NCBI GenBank assembly: GCA_024653305.1
Contig: JANLFW010000010.1
Span: 1 to 55,876, forward strand
From: Candidatus Acetothermia bacterium
Lineage (GTDB): Bacteria > Bipolaricaulota > Bipolaricaulia > Bipolaricaulales > Bipolaricaulaceae
Direction of reading: 5' to 3'
DNA: 55,876 nucleotides
Part shown: positions 1-7,500 of the stretch, in pieces
How the letters are laid out: the number at the start of each line of letters is the position of its first letter
Position numbering within the stretch: the first letter of the stretch is position 1
Made by a program: the position numbers and the translations under genes
The notes under the pieces: model-generated
Seen by the model: only the letters and a program-made list of their open reading frames with translations
The model's database searches: none
Told to the model about the DNA's origin: nothing

Positions 1-54
1 ATGATGAAACAGGGACGGGACTACGAGCTAAGGGAGGTCGCATGTCCCACTTGA
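1..54 (+). CDS. C-terminal tail of an unidentified upstream gene (partial)
   Basis: The first forward frame is open from the window edge and ends at TGA 52-54, giving 17 residues that end in VACPT. It is too short to identify. It could be the true end of an upstream gene or chance. Confidence 0.2.
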   Translation: MMKQGRDYELREVACPT

Positions 55-363
55 AAATCCGAGCGGGATGTTCAGATGCTGTATTAGATGTCAAGATGGG
101 ACCTGCCAGCGGACGGGCCAGGCCGGCCGGGCCAAGGTCCAGGACTACGCGCTTCCCCGCGTGCTCATGGAGACGGCGACGATCTACGGCCGCAGCCTCG
201 GCCGCAACCCAATGGCCCAAGCGGGCACCGCTGCTAGGTCGTCGGTGCGATGGGGCCAGAGAGTCCCTGCTAACCCCCGGTTTCGCCAACCCGGAAGGGG
301 TTGTGGTGCGCGACACCCACCTAGGGATCGCGGTGCTCGGTGCCGGGCTATAATGGCAGGGCG
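55..363. other. Stretch without a recognisable gene
   Basis: About 300 bases with only short, low-quality open frames in several phases. None has a ribosome-binding site or a sequence I recognise. It may be decayed coding sequence, because the downstream region also contains truncated genes. A perfect TATAAT lies at 349-354, just before the HEPN gene. Confidence 0.4.
349..354 (+). promoter_or_regulatory. -10 element of the HEPN/MNT promoter
   Basis: A perfect TATAAT ends 9 nt before the HEPN ATG (364). No convincing -35 hexamer lies 16-18 nt upstream. Initiation about 7 nt downstream would put the transcript start almost at the ATG, so the mRNA would be nearly leaderless. Confidence 0.5.
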
Positions 364-756
364 ATGAACCGGTATAAGGACTGGTTGGATCAAGCGATGG
401 GCAATTTGGGCCATGCCGAGCGAAGCCTTGCCATGACGGACTATGCCTGGGCTTGCTTTGCCGCACAGCAAGCGGCAGAGATGGCCGTGAAAGCCCTTCA
501 CATGAAGCTAGGCCAGATTGCGTGGGGGCACTCCGTGGTGGATCTCCTCGAGGCCTTGCCTGAAAAGGTGAGACCAGACCGAGAATTCTTGGACAAGGCC
601 AGGGTCCTCGACAAATACTACATTCCCACCCGGTATCCCAACGCTCACCCCGCTGGCCCGGCCCATCGCCATTACATGGCGAAGGAAGCTCACGAGGCGA
701 CCACCTTGGCCAGGGAGGTCTTGGAGTACTGTGAGCGTAAGAGTCTGGAGGATTGA
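364..756 (+). CDS. HEPN domain protein, probable toxin of a HEPN/MNT pair
   Basis: A 130-residue, mostly helical protein matching the HEPN family. The N-terminal half has the usual YAWACFAAQQAAEMAVKAL-type helix. An Rx4H motif (Arg90, His95), the usual HEPN ribonuclease signature, lies in the loop before the last helices. The start at 364 is preferred over an in-frame ATG at 340 because it follows the TATAAT at the right distance and begins the conserved domain. The next gene overlaps its 3' end by 26 nt and encodes the partner minimal nucleotidyltransferase. In studied pairs the HEPN protein is the toxin and the MNT neutralises it by modifying it. That role here is inferred from pairing and motif. 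Confidence 0.85.
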   Translation: MNRYKDWLDQAMGNLGHAERSLAMTDYAWACFAAQQAAEMAVKALHMKLGQIAWGHSVVDLLEALPEKVRPDREFLDKARVLDKYYIPTRYPNAHPAGPAHRHYMAKEAHEATTLAREVLEYCERKSLED

Positions 757-1129
757 TCGGGAGGCCATTTTGGCCCGGCTGACCCGTTGGGCGAGCGAGC
801 TCGCGCAGGACGACAACGTGCTTGCCGTGGTGCTTTTCGGATCATTGGCGCGTGGAGATCATACTGGCGCGAGCGATGCGGATGTTTTGATCCTCCTAGG
901 TCACTCTTCGTGCCGTTTCGACGAGCGCATCCCTTCCTTCCTCCCCACGGGCATCGGAATTGGGGTCGATGTGTTCCCGTACACCTTGGAGGAGGCCGCG
1001 CGGGCCGTGGAGGAAAGGTGGGGAGTGGTGGAAGTGGCGCTGCGGGAAGGCCTTCCCCTGTTCGAGCGGAGGGAGAAGCTCGGTCGGCTCCGGTCTCTTT
1101 TGGGCCCAGGTTTTGAAAAGACAGGGTGA
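731..1129 (+). CDS. Minimal nucleotidyltransferase (MNT), antitoxin partner of HEPN
   Basis: A 132-residue protein of the DNA polymerase beta-like nucleotidyltransferase fold. The signature GS(x10)DxD is present: Gly37-Ser38 in LFGSLARGD, then Asp49 and Asp51. A third acidic residue at Asp80 (GVDVF) completes the metal-binding triad. The start is a GTG inside the HEPN gene, a 26-nt overlap that implies translational coupling. Known MNT antitoxins transfer AMP to a residue near the HEPN active site, and the intact catalytic triad is compatible with that. The stop codon overlaps the start of the sugar-transferase remnant. Confidence 0.85.
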   Translation: MSVRVWRIDREAILARLTRWASELAQDDNVLAVVLFGSLARGDHTGASDADVLILLGHSSCRFDERIPSFLPTGIGIGVDVFPYTLEEAARAVEERWGVVEVALREGLPLFERREKLGRLRSLLGPGFEKTG

Positions 1130-1391
1130 AACCCCAAGGTTGGTACCGCAGTTACAGGAAGCGTTCACGCGACGTGATATTGTCCATCTTGGCCTTGGCA
1201 ACACTTCTGCCGATAGCCCCAGTGGTGGCGTCGGTTATCCTGGTCTCCATGGGCTCACCTGTGCTCTTCCGCCAAGTGCGCCCTGGGCTGCACGGGCGGC
1301 CGTTCACGCCCTACAAGTTCCGCACGATGATAGCCCTGCACGATAAGCAAGGGAACTTGCTTCCGGATGAGCAGAGGCTGACACAGCTTGG
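1126..1391 (+). pseudogene. N-terminal fragment of a polyprenyl-phosphate sugar transferase (PglC/WcaJ-like)
   Basis: About 89 codons from a GTG match the start of bacterial sugar transferases: a basic KRSRD segment, a membrane hairpin (residues about 15-40), then PVLFRQVRPG and KFRTM, ending near RLTQLGR. These enzymes transfer a sugar phosphate to undecaprenyl phosphate at the inner membrane. Family members continue for another 100 or more residues with the catalytic and DELPQ-type region. Here the similarity stops at about 1391, where it meets the tail of a different gene in another frame. The fragment cannot be active. The frame stays open to 1584 but reads unrelated sequence. Confidence 0.75.
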
Positions 1392-1471
1392 GCGCCGCGG
1401 TGGTAGAAGACCTGCCGCCGCGCGTGACCCCTGTTGGGACCCCCGCCAAGCCGATGAAAAGATCTCCATGA
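1390..1471 (+). pseudogene. C-terminal fragment of a PglD/NeuD-like sugar O- or N-acetyltransferase
   Basis: In the +1 frame relative to the sugar-transferase fragment, the sequence reads LGAAVVEDLPPRV followed by TPVGTPAKPMKRSP and TGA at 1469-1471. GAxVxxDxPxxxxxxGxPAkp is the characteristic last turn of left-handed beta-helix acetyltransferases of the PglD/NeuD type. Everything upstream in that gene is missing. In glycan loci a pglC-type gene is often followed by a pglD-type gene, so an internal deletion between the two explains this junction. Confidence 0.65.
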
Positions 1472-1534
1472 CGGAGGGGGAAGCCATGAAAGAGCTCGTT
1501 CCCATGTCGAAGGGCGCTGCTCCTCATTTCCAGG

Positions 1535-1656
1535 ACGTCATTGAGCTGGTTAAGGGATATAGCCAAGCTCGATCCCGGCGTTAAGGAGCGCATCCGGCAA
1601 GCCTTGGAGAGGTACGCACAGGATCCTGTCCACTACGCTTCAGAAGATGGCTGATC
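1535..1656 (+). pseudogene. RelE/ParE-like toxin remnant
   Basis: In one frame the sequence reads WLRDIAKLDPGVKERIRQAL, then ERYAQDP and a few more residues before TGA. The xxLxKLDxxvrxrIxxALexxaxdP pattern is the second helix region of RelE/StbE-type mRNA interferases. No start codon or ribosome-binding site precedes it in frame, and the C-terminal beta-strands are missing. It is best read as a broken toxin gene. Confidence 0.4.
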
Positions 1657-1789
1657 CCACGCTCTTGAACAAGCAGGGCGTGATTGTAGCGAGGCGCGGG
1701 AAGGCGTGTAGTGGGGAAAGGCCCATGGCATCGGGATTGGTGTCGCAGCACGAGGGATGCCTGGGAGCGTCTGGGGAACTAGCCTAAGC
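1657..1789. other. Non-coding or decayed stretch
   Basis: No convincing gene. Short fragments of open frame occur without ribosome-binding sites, and the stretch lies between two damaged accessory modules. Confidence 0.4.
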
Positions 1790-1833
1790 TTGCTTTAGCT
1801 CGCATGAGCATGTACGATCACCTCGGGTGATCG
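1790..1833 (+). promoter_or_regulatory. Promoter and palindromic operator of the RHH/Doc pair
   Basis: A promoter TTGCTT (1790-1795), 17-nt spacer, TACGAT (1813-1818) overlaps a perfect 8-bp inverted repeat, CGATCACC (1815-1822) and GGTGATCG (1826-1833) with a 3-nt centre. The palindrome ends 3 nt before the antitoxin GTG. This is the usual geometry for autorepression of a toxin-antitoxin operon by its antitoxin. The GGTGA in the right arm could also act as the ribosome-binding site. Confidence 0.6.
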
Positions 1834-1836
1834 CCC

Positions 1837-2058
1837 GTGCTCAAGACATACGTCGCTAAGCTTGAAGAACGCCAGATCGAGGCATTGCGGGAGTTGTCCA
1901 AGGAAACAGGGGTCCCCCAAGCCGAGCTCCTGCGCCAGGCGGTTGACCTGCTGCTCGAAAAACGGGCTGCTGAGCGAGAACGGCTGGAGTTTCTCAGGCG
2001 CGTGGATCAGGATCTAGATGAGGACCGTGAGGCGATGGAGCGGCTGGCTCGCCTGTGA
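1837..2058 (+). CDS. Ribbon-helix-helix antitoxin of a Doc-type toxin
   Basis: A 73-residue protein with a GTG start. Residues 1-45 fit a CopG/RHH fold: a short beta strand (LKTYVAKLE), helix A (EERQIEALRELSKETGV) and helix B (PQAELLRQAVDLLLEKR). The tail is charged and helical, as in antitoxins that wrap their toxin. The stop codon TGA overlaps the GTG of the Doc gene by 4 nt, so the two are translationally coupled. The palindrome just upstream is its likely binding site. The RHH fold differs from classical Phd, but RHH/Fic pairings are known. Confidence 0.75.
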   Translation: MLKTYVAKLEERQIEALRELSKETGVPQAELLRQAVDLLLEKRAAERERLEFLRRVDQDLDEDREAMERLARL

Positions 2059-2438
2059 GGTACCTCACAGGCGAGGAAGTCGTTGTCGTCCATGAGCGGG
2101 TCCTGGCCAGGTTTGGCGGGGCTGGGGGCATCCGTGATTGGGGCTTGCTCGACTCCGCCGTGCAGCGTCCTCGGGGGGCCTTCGGTGGGGAGAACTTGTA
2201 CCCTGACCTGTTCGCCAAGGCCGCCGCACTAGGACACTCCCTCGTTCTCAACCACCCGTTTGTTGACGGCAACAAGCGGACAGCCTAGGAAAGCATGAAG
2301 CGTTTCCTTGCGGAGAACGGATATCGGCTCAGGACCGCGAGCGACGAGATCGTCGACCTAATGCTTCGCATCGAGGATAAGGCCTTAGGCGTGGAGCAGA
2401 CTGTGGATTGGCTTCGTCAGCGGACAATCTCCCCCTGA
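2055..2438 (+). pseudogene. doc: Doc/Fic family toxin interrupted by an in-frame amber codon
   Basis: The first 77 codons match Doc: YLTGEEVVVVHERVL, then GIRDWGLLDSAVQRP, and the Fic motif HPFVDGNKRT at residues 67-76. A TAG at 2286-2288 stops translation right after this motif. The same frame continues for 49 codons with the expected Doc C-terminus (MKRFLAENGYRL, a helical segment, then DWLRQR) and ends at TGA 2436-2438. Doc proteins phosphorylate EF-Tu in well-studied systems. The truncated product lacks the helices that pack against the active-site loop and is probably inactive. A single point mutation would restore it. Confidence 0.8.
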
Positions 2439-2469
2439 CGGGTGACTCGGGTGGCAAAGGAGGGGAACC

Positions 2470-2955
2470 GTGGAGCTGAAGGTGGTGCGGATCGAGAAGC
2501 CGGACGAGGTGAACCTGATCCTGGGGCAGGCCCACTTCATCAAGACCGTGGAGGACCTGCACGAGACCTTGGTCACCCAGGTGCCGGGGGCCAAGTTTGC
2601 TCTTGCGTTTTGCGAGTCGTCCGGGCCGGCGCTCGTGCGGTGGTCGGGCACCGACCCCGAGCTCACCGAGCTCGCCAAGAAGAACGCCCTGGCCCTTGCG
2701 TGCGGCCATAGTTTCATCGTGTTCCTGCGGGGCCTTTATCCCATCAACGTGCTCAACGCGGTGAAGATGGTGCCCGAGGTGTGCCGCATCTTCTGCGCCA
2801 CCGCCAACCCGGTAGAGGTGATCGTGGCCGAGACCGAGCAGGGGCGGGGCATCCTCGGGGTGATCGACGGGGTCAAGACCAAGGGCGTGGAGTCCGAGCC
2901 CGAGATTGCCGAACGCAAGGCCTTCCTCCGCACGATCGGGTACAAGCTGGGCTGA
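2470..2955 (+). CDS. Adenosine-specific kinase (PF04008 family)
   Basis: A 161-residue protein that matches the adenosine-specific kinase family along its whole length. Recognisable segments are MELKVVRIEKPDEVNLILGQ, FALAFCESSGPALVR, GHSFIVFLRGLYPINVLNAV and ATANPVEVIVAET. Characterised archaeal and thermophile members phosphorylate adenosine using ATP and have no classical Walker motifs. The GTG start follows a strong AGGAGGGG ribosome-binding site about 4 nt upstream. It is a single gene, followed by hairpin repeats that may terminate transcription. I am sure of the family; the exact substrate in this organism is inferred. Confidence 0.85.
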   Translation: MELKVVRIEKPDEVNLILGQAHFIKTVEDLHETLVTQVPGAKFALAFCESSGPALVRWSGTDPELTELAKKNALALACGHSFIVFLRGLYPINVLNAVKMVPEVCRIFCATANPVEVIVAETEQGRGILGVIDGVKTKGVESEPEIAERKAFLRTIGYKLG

Positions 2956-2975
2956 CCTTGTCACCCTCTCTCCGA

Positions 2976-2998
2976 CCCTCCCCCATCGAGGGGGAGGG
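2976..2998. repeat. G/C-tract hairpin, REP-like, possible terminator
   Basis: A perfect 9-bp inverted repeat, CCCTCCCCC (2976-2984) and GGGGGAGGG (2990-2998), with a 5-nt loop, lies 21 nt after the adenosine kinase stop codon. It is followed by GGTTGT rather than a clean U-tract. It resembles the widespread CCCTCTCCC/GGGAGAGGG intergenic repeats. Confidence 0.55.
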
Positions 2999-3056
2999 GG
3001 TTGTGCCCCTTCTCCCCTTTGCGGATCCCTTCTCCCCGTTGTGGGTTCCCATTTAT

Positions 3057-3080
3057 CCCTCTTCCCCGGGTGGGAGAGGG
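3057..3080. repeat. Second G/C-tract inverted repeat of the same type
   Basis: CCCTCTTCCC (3057-3066) pairs with GGGAGAGGG (3072-3080) with one bulge. Together with the hairpin at 2976-2998 it fills the 211-bp gap between the adenosine kinase and the GTPase-SIS gene. No gene is visible in the rest of the gap. Confidence 0.5.
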
Positions 3081-3166
3081 CGGGGGTGAGGGGGCGCCTT
3101 TCCTTGCCCGGGCAGTGCCCGAAGGCCGATCATGCTGACCATGTTTCCCGGAAGCGGAGGTGGACG

Positions 3167-3262
3167 ATGAGCACCCGGGTAACGAAGAAAATGGTCACCC
3201 CCTTTGAGGCCTGTGGCGCGAGCGGGGCGATACTGATGATCAACCTTTATGACCCTCAAATC
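3167..3262 (+). other. Probable true N-terminus of the GTPase-SIS gene, now out of frame
   Basis: An ATG with a good GGAGG site opens a frame reading MSTRVTKKMVTPFEACGASG and then AILMINLYDPQIP. The last part looks like the strand before the G4 motif in circularly permuted GTPases. Continuity with the downstream gene needs two single-base deletions to be corrected, near 3262-3265 (a CCCC run) and near 3295-3300 (a GGGG run). The segment between reads HVRLFLEAAEGR in the third frame. Confidence 0.45.
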
Positions 3263-4319
3263 CCCACGTGCGTTTGTTCCTCGAGGCCGCGGAGGGGCGG
3301 AATTGCCCCTCCTCATCGTGGGGAACAAGCTGGACCTCGTATCGGAAGGGGACGTGCGCCGGGTGCAGGCGGAGCTCGGCATGGAGTTCCCCACGATGTC
3401 GCTTCTTTCGGGGACGAATGTGGCCGAGGTCACCGCGGAAGTCGAGAGGAGGTTTCCCCCGGGCTCGCGGATCGTGGTCCTTGGGATCTTCAACTCGGGC
3501 AAAACGAGCCTTATCGCCCGCCTGACCGGAAAGGAGTTGAAGATCGGGGACTTGCCGGGCACCACCCTCGAGTTCGAGGAGCATCCCTGGAACGGTCGGG
3601 TCCTGATCGACTCGGTAGGCCAAGTGATCGATGTGAACCGGCACTTCATGGTGGGCTACGATTTCACGGGTTGTCAAAGTCCAGAGGCGATGTTCGAGAA
3701 GGCCCTGCGGCTTGAGGCAGAGGGCATTCTGTCCTCTCTTGTCACGGCACGGGATGGGTTCATCACGGCGCTCCAGGGGATCTACGGCCGGGTTTCCGCC
3801 GGAGGAAAGATCGTGACCACCGGAGCGGGGGCATCGGCGTTGGTAGCGGAGGAGATCGCTGGGCAGTGCTACGAGACCGGGGTTCCGTGTCTATGCATCA
3901 CCAACAACATGGCCCAGGCGCTGCCGGTATCGTTCGCCAAGGGCACAGCCGAGGAAGAAGGCGGCCTTGCCCGGTACATCGCCGATTCCGTTGGCCCGCG
4001 TGATGTGCTCATCGGGATCCCCGCCTCCGGGGGGACGGGGTTCGTCTACGAGGCCCTCCGCTTGGCCCGGGCCAAAGGTGCCCTGACCGTCGCCATCACA
4101 GAGAACAAGGATACCCCGCTGGGAAAGAATGCCGATGTGATCATCAAGAGCAACGCCAAGCCCGAGGGGCCATCCAGCACCAGGATTCAGACCGCTCACT
4201 TGGCGATCGGACATGCGCTGGTGTGCATCCTCGCCGCCCTCCGCGGGGTGACTGCCGAAGAGTCCATCCAGTTCATGCTCCCGGAGTGCATCGCCACCAA
4301 GAAAATGGGGATCAAGTGA
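3249..4319 (+). CDS. Circularly permuted GTPase fused to a SIS (sugar isomerase/MurQ-like) domain
   Basis: A 356-residue two-domain protein. In the first 130 residues the GTPase motifs occur in permuted order: G4 NKLD (26-29), a G5-like SG (54-55), G1 GIFNSGKT (79-86), G2 TT (105-106) and G3 DSVG (121-124), as in the RsgA/YlqF group. Residues about 185-330 are a SIS domain: KIVTTGAGAS, then DVLIGIPASGGTG, an NADVIIKS strand and a GPSSTRIQTAHLAI segment resembling MurQ-type etherases and phosphosugar isomerases. SIS domains bind phosphosugars, so the protein may couple GTP hydrolysis to phosphosugar sensing or conversion. That is inference. The ATG at 3249 lacks a ribosome-binding site; the better start (3167) is separated from it by apparent frameshifts. 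Confidence 0.75.
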   Translation: MTLKSPRAFVPRGRGGAELPLLIVGNKLDLVSEGDVRRVQAELGMEFPTMSLLSGTNVAEVTAEVERRFPPGSRIVVLGIFNSGKTSLIARLTGKELKIGDLPGTTLEFEEHPWNGRVLIDSVGQVIDVNRHFMVGYDFTGCQSPEAMFEKALRLEAEGILSSLVTARDGFITALQGIYGRVSAGGKIVTTGAGASALVAEEIAGQCYETGVPCLCITNNMAQALPVSFAKGTAEEEGGLARYIADSVGPRDVLIGIPASGGTGFVYEALRLARAKGALTVAITENKDTPLGKNADVIIKSNAKPEGPSSTRIQTAHLAIGHALVCILAALRGVTAEESIQFMLPECIATKKMGIK

Positions 4320-4325
4320 GGGCCT

Positions 4326-4417
4326 GCGGCGATCGTTCCCACTGGCTCCTGTTTTAGCAACCGGTTCAGCTTGCGACCTGGGGCCATGGCAAGCTGCGAA
4401 GAAAGGGACGATCGCCG
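4326..4417. repeat. Nested inverted-repeat element in the convergent intergenic region
   Basis: The outer arms CGGCGATCGTTCCC (4327-4340) and GGGACGATCGCCG (4405-4417) pair with one bulged base. Inside them a perfect 8-bp repeat CAGCTTGC (4367-4374) and GCAAGCTG (4389-4396) forms a second hairpin. No U-tract follows on either strand. It could be a bidirectional terminator, a small palindromic mobile repeat or a structured RNA. The rest of the gap to 4569 shows nothing clear. Confidence 0.55.
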
Positions 4418-4569
4418 GAGGTGACCCCGGCCGATGCTCTCGCCAGCCTGGCGGTGGCGTGGGCGGCAACCCATGCCGGCGCCTTTCCCCCGATCCCCCG
4501 GACCACCGACGCCTTCCCGACGAGCGGGGAGCCCTTGTAGGAAGATCGTGCCGGTGGGGGGCTGGGCCG

Positions 4570-7500
4570 TCAGGGTCCGCCGTACCGCCGGTAGAGGATC
4601 AAGGCATTGGGCCCACGCTGGAACCCGAGGCCCCGCAGAACCTCCTCTAGGGGGCTTCCCAGCACCGGCTGCCCGTTCCAGGTGCGGACGGTGAGCCGGC
4701 GGAGTGGGCCCTCGACGAGCTTTGCCAGGGAGGCCAGCGCCTCCTTTCGCTCGGCCTCGGAAAGCTGGGCGAGCTCGGTGACCCGCTCCCCCCAGCCCTC
4801 GATCACCAGCACGGGTAGACCTCCGCGGAGGACGAGGAACGTCCCCGGTCCCCGCCGCAGGCGCCACTCCGGATCGGTGGGGTGCGGCACCGGGAACGGG
4901 GCCCCCGCCCCGTACAGCACTGCCGGGTCGGACGTGGGGATCAGCATCCAGTCCTCCTCCGACCGGGCGAGGTCGGCCAGTGCCGTGTCGGGAGCGAACT
5001 GGGCCCCGGCCAAGCCCTCCACGAGGAGACCCCGCTCCAGTTCCCCCCGCCACTCGAGGCGGGTGAGGAGAGGGTAGAGCTCGCCCCACGCCACGGCCGC
5101 CCCATCCAGGGCCAGGATCCCCCGGGAGAGGACCCCATATCGGGCGAGGAGGAGCTGCGCCAGGTTCCCCCGCTCCTCCTCGGTGAGGTCTCCGGCCGGC
5201 ATGGGGACGAGGGACCACCGTCCGCTTCCGCCCTGCCAGACCCTGGTCTTGCTGACTTCTCGGGGAGGCGGGCCGGCCTGAAGCGGGGAGAGCCCGTCGA
5301 CTGTCACGAGCCCGGCCCGGGCGAGCTCCCACAGGAGCACCGCACAACGCGCCGCGGGGATCCCAAGGTCCCCGGCAAGCTCGACGAGGAAGCTCGCCCC
5401 CCGAGCGGCGAGGCGTTTCCTCAGCGCCTCTGCCTCCGGGGAAAGCTCTCCGCCTGCCGGCGGGGGGTAGGCCTTCCCGAGCCACGGGAGGTCGTCCCGC
5501 CGGGCGAACGCGGCCGCCAGGTCCCGCCCGGCCCCGGGCCGGCCCAGCCACAGGAACTCCCCGCTGCGGAGGAGATCCTCCACCCACCCCGTGCGGTACC
5601 CCTCCACCCGCGCCGGCAAGGCCTCGCCGTCCCACAGGGCCCACGGGAGCGCGATCCCCTGGAGCTCCCTCAGGACCTGGGCCACGCCCTCCGGCCCGGA
5701 GAGGTGCGTGCCCGGCGTGCGGTGCTGGTGGCGGAGCACGTATCCTTGCAGGGCGGCCGGGCCGTACGCCCGGGCCCGCCCGCGGCGCGCGGCCAGGGTC
5801 CGGCGGCGCAGGCGCTCCAGGGTCTCCCGGCGCGTCCAGCACCGCTCGCCGCGCCAGGTCACGGCCACGAACGGGGGGCCGGCCAGGGCGGCCTCGATCG
5901 TCTCCGCGGGGAACGGATACCGGCGACGAAGCTCGGAACGGGAGACCAGCGCCCGGCTCCCTACACGCCGCCCTACCACCTCGGCCTGGGCTTCCCTGTC
6001 CCCAGCGAGGGCCGCCCGGTACAGGGGGAGGTCCTCCCCGGCCACGATCCGCTCCGGCGGGTCGGCTCCAAGGAACTCCACCCGGGCCAGCGTCCCGGTG
6101 GCAAGGAACCCGGGCACGGCGCCCCCTGCCTCGGGCGAGGCAAGGGCGGCGAGCTCGTCCTCGCCCACGTCCCCGAGGCGCTTCACGTGGGCCACGAGCT
6201 CGGCGCCGGTGCGCGCCCACCGCCCCTCTCCAATTCCGCGGAGCTCCCCCTCCACCTGCGCCACGGCCTCGGGGTCGACCGCGTGAGCAAGATCGCGGTC
6301 AAGGAGCACCGCCAGCTCTTCCTCGGCCAGGCCAGTCGGGACCGGGCCGGGCTTGGGCTCGTCCCACTGGTAGAGGTAGGTGGCCTGGAACTCCCAGAGG
6401 AGCGAGGCCGAAAACGGGGACGGGGCAAGACCGCGCCGCACGGCCACCTCCACCTCCCCTGCCTCCACCCGGCGGAGCCAAGAGAGGAGCGCATCCATGG
6501 GCAGGAACTCGGAGAGGATCTCCCGGTACGTCTCGATGACGATCGGGAACCCCGGTCGGGCCCGGGCCGCCTCGAGGAGATCCCGGGCGGTGAGGCGCCG
6601 GAGCCAGAGCGGCATGCGTTTCCCCGGCCGGTCCTGCGGGAGGAGCAGGGCCCGGCTCGCGTTCTCCCGGAACCGGAGGCCGAACAGGGGGGAGTTGGCG
6701 AGTTCGGCCAGCACGAGAGGCTCTGCCTCTTCCGGGCGGATGCCCCGGATGAGCGCGACGGCTCGGTCGAAGGGCACTTGGGTGAGCCGGAACAGGATCC
6801 CGGTGTTGCCGTGAAGGGAATCGGGCTGGATCCCGAGCTCCTCGCGGAATCGGGCCAGGATCGCCAGGCGCAGGGCGAGGTGGAACCGGCTCCCGAGCGG
6901 GGTCAGGAGGGCAAGGCGGAAGCCCCCGGCCTCGTCGGGGAACCCCTCGATCACGGTCCGGCGGTCGGTGGGCACGGCGGACCGGGAGCGTTGCTCCGCC
7001 ACGTACCGCACGAGGTTCTCCGCCGCCGCCTGGTCCAGCGCGCACTCCTCCCTCAGCCAGAGGACGAGATCGGGATCGCCCAGGCGGTCCTCGATCTCCC
7101 GGGCCAGGGCTCCCACCGCAAGCCCCAGGTGGACGTCCCGACCGTAGGCCTCCCCTTTCCAGAACGGGATCTTGGCCGGTCCATCCCCTGGGGCGACCAC
7201 CACCCGGTCGTGGCCGATGTCCACGATCCGCCACCGGTTCGTGCCGAGGACGATCACCTCCCCCACCCGGGCCTCGTACACGAACTCCTCATCCAGCTCC
7301 CCGATCCGTTCCCCTCCTTCGGTGTACACCGGGTACTCCCCGGTATCGGGGATCGCCCCGCCGCTCGTGAGCGCGAGGTGCCGGCTCCCCGGGAGGGGGT
7401 GGAGCACGTCGTGCACCCGGTCCCAGACGAGGCGTGGCCGGGCTCCCCAGGGAAGGGCGCCCTCGGAGAGCATCCGCAGCACGGAGAGGAACGCATCCCG

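Noticed and set aside
42-367. Two overlapping ~100-codon frames at the window start
   Set aside because: No recognisable domain, arginine/proline-rich composition and no ribosome-binding site; neither supports a gene call.
2286-2288. Possible stop-codon recoding (TAG read through) in the Doc gene
   Set aside because: Other genes in the window end cleanly at TAG, for example kbl and rplO, and no recoding signal is visible. A point mutation is simpler.
1-4400. Insertion sequence or prophage in the eroded accessory region
   Set aside because: No transposase, integrase, terminal inverted repeats or phage structural genes are visible, only toxin-antitoxin modules and truncated glycan genes.
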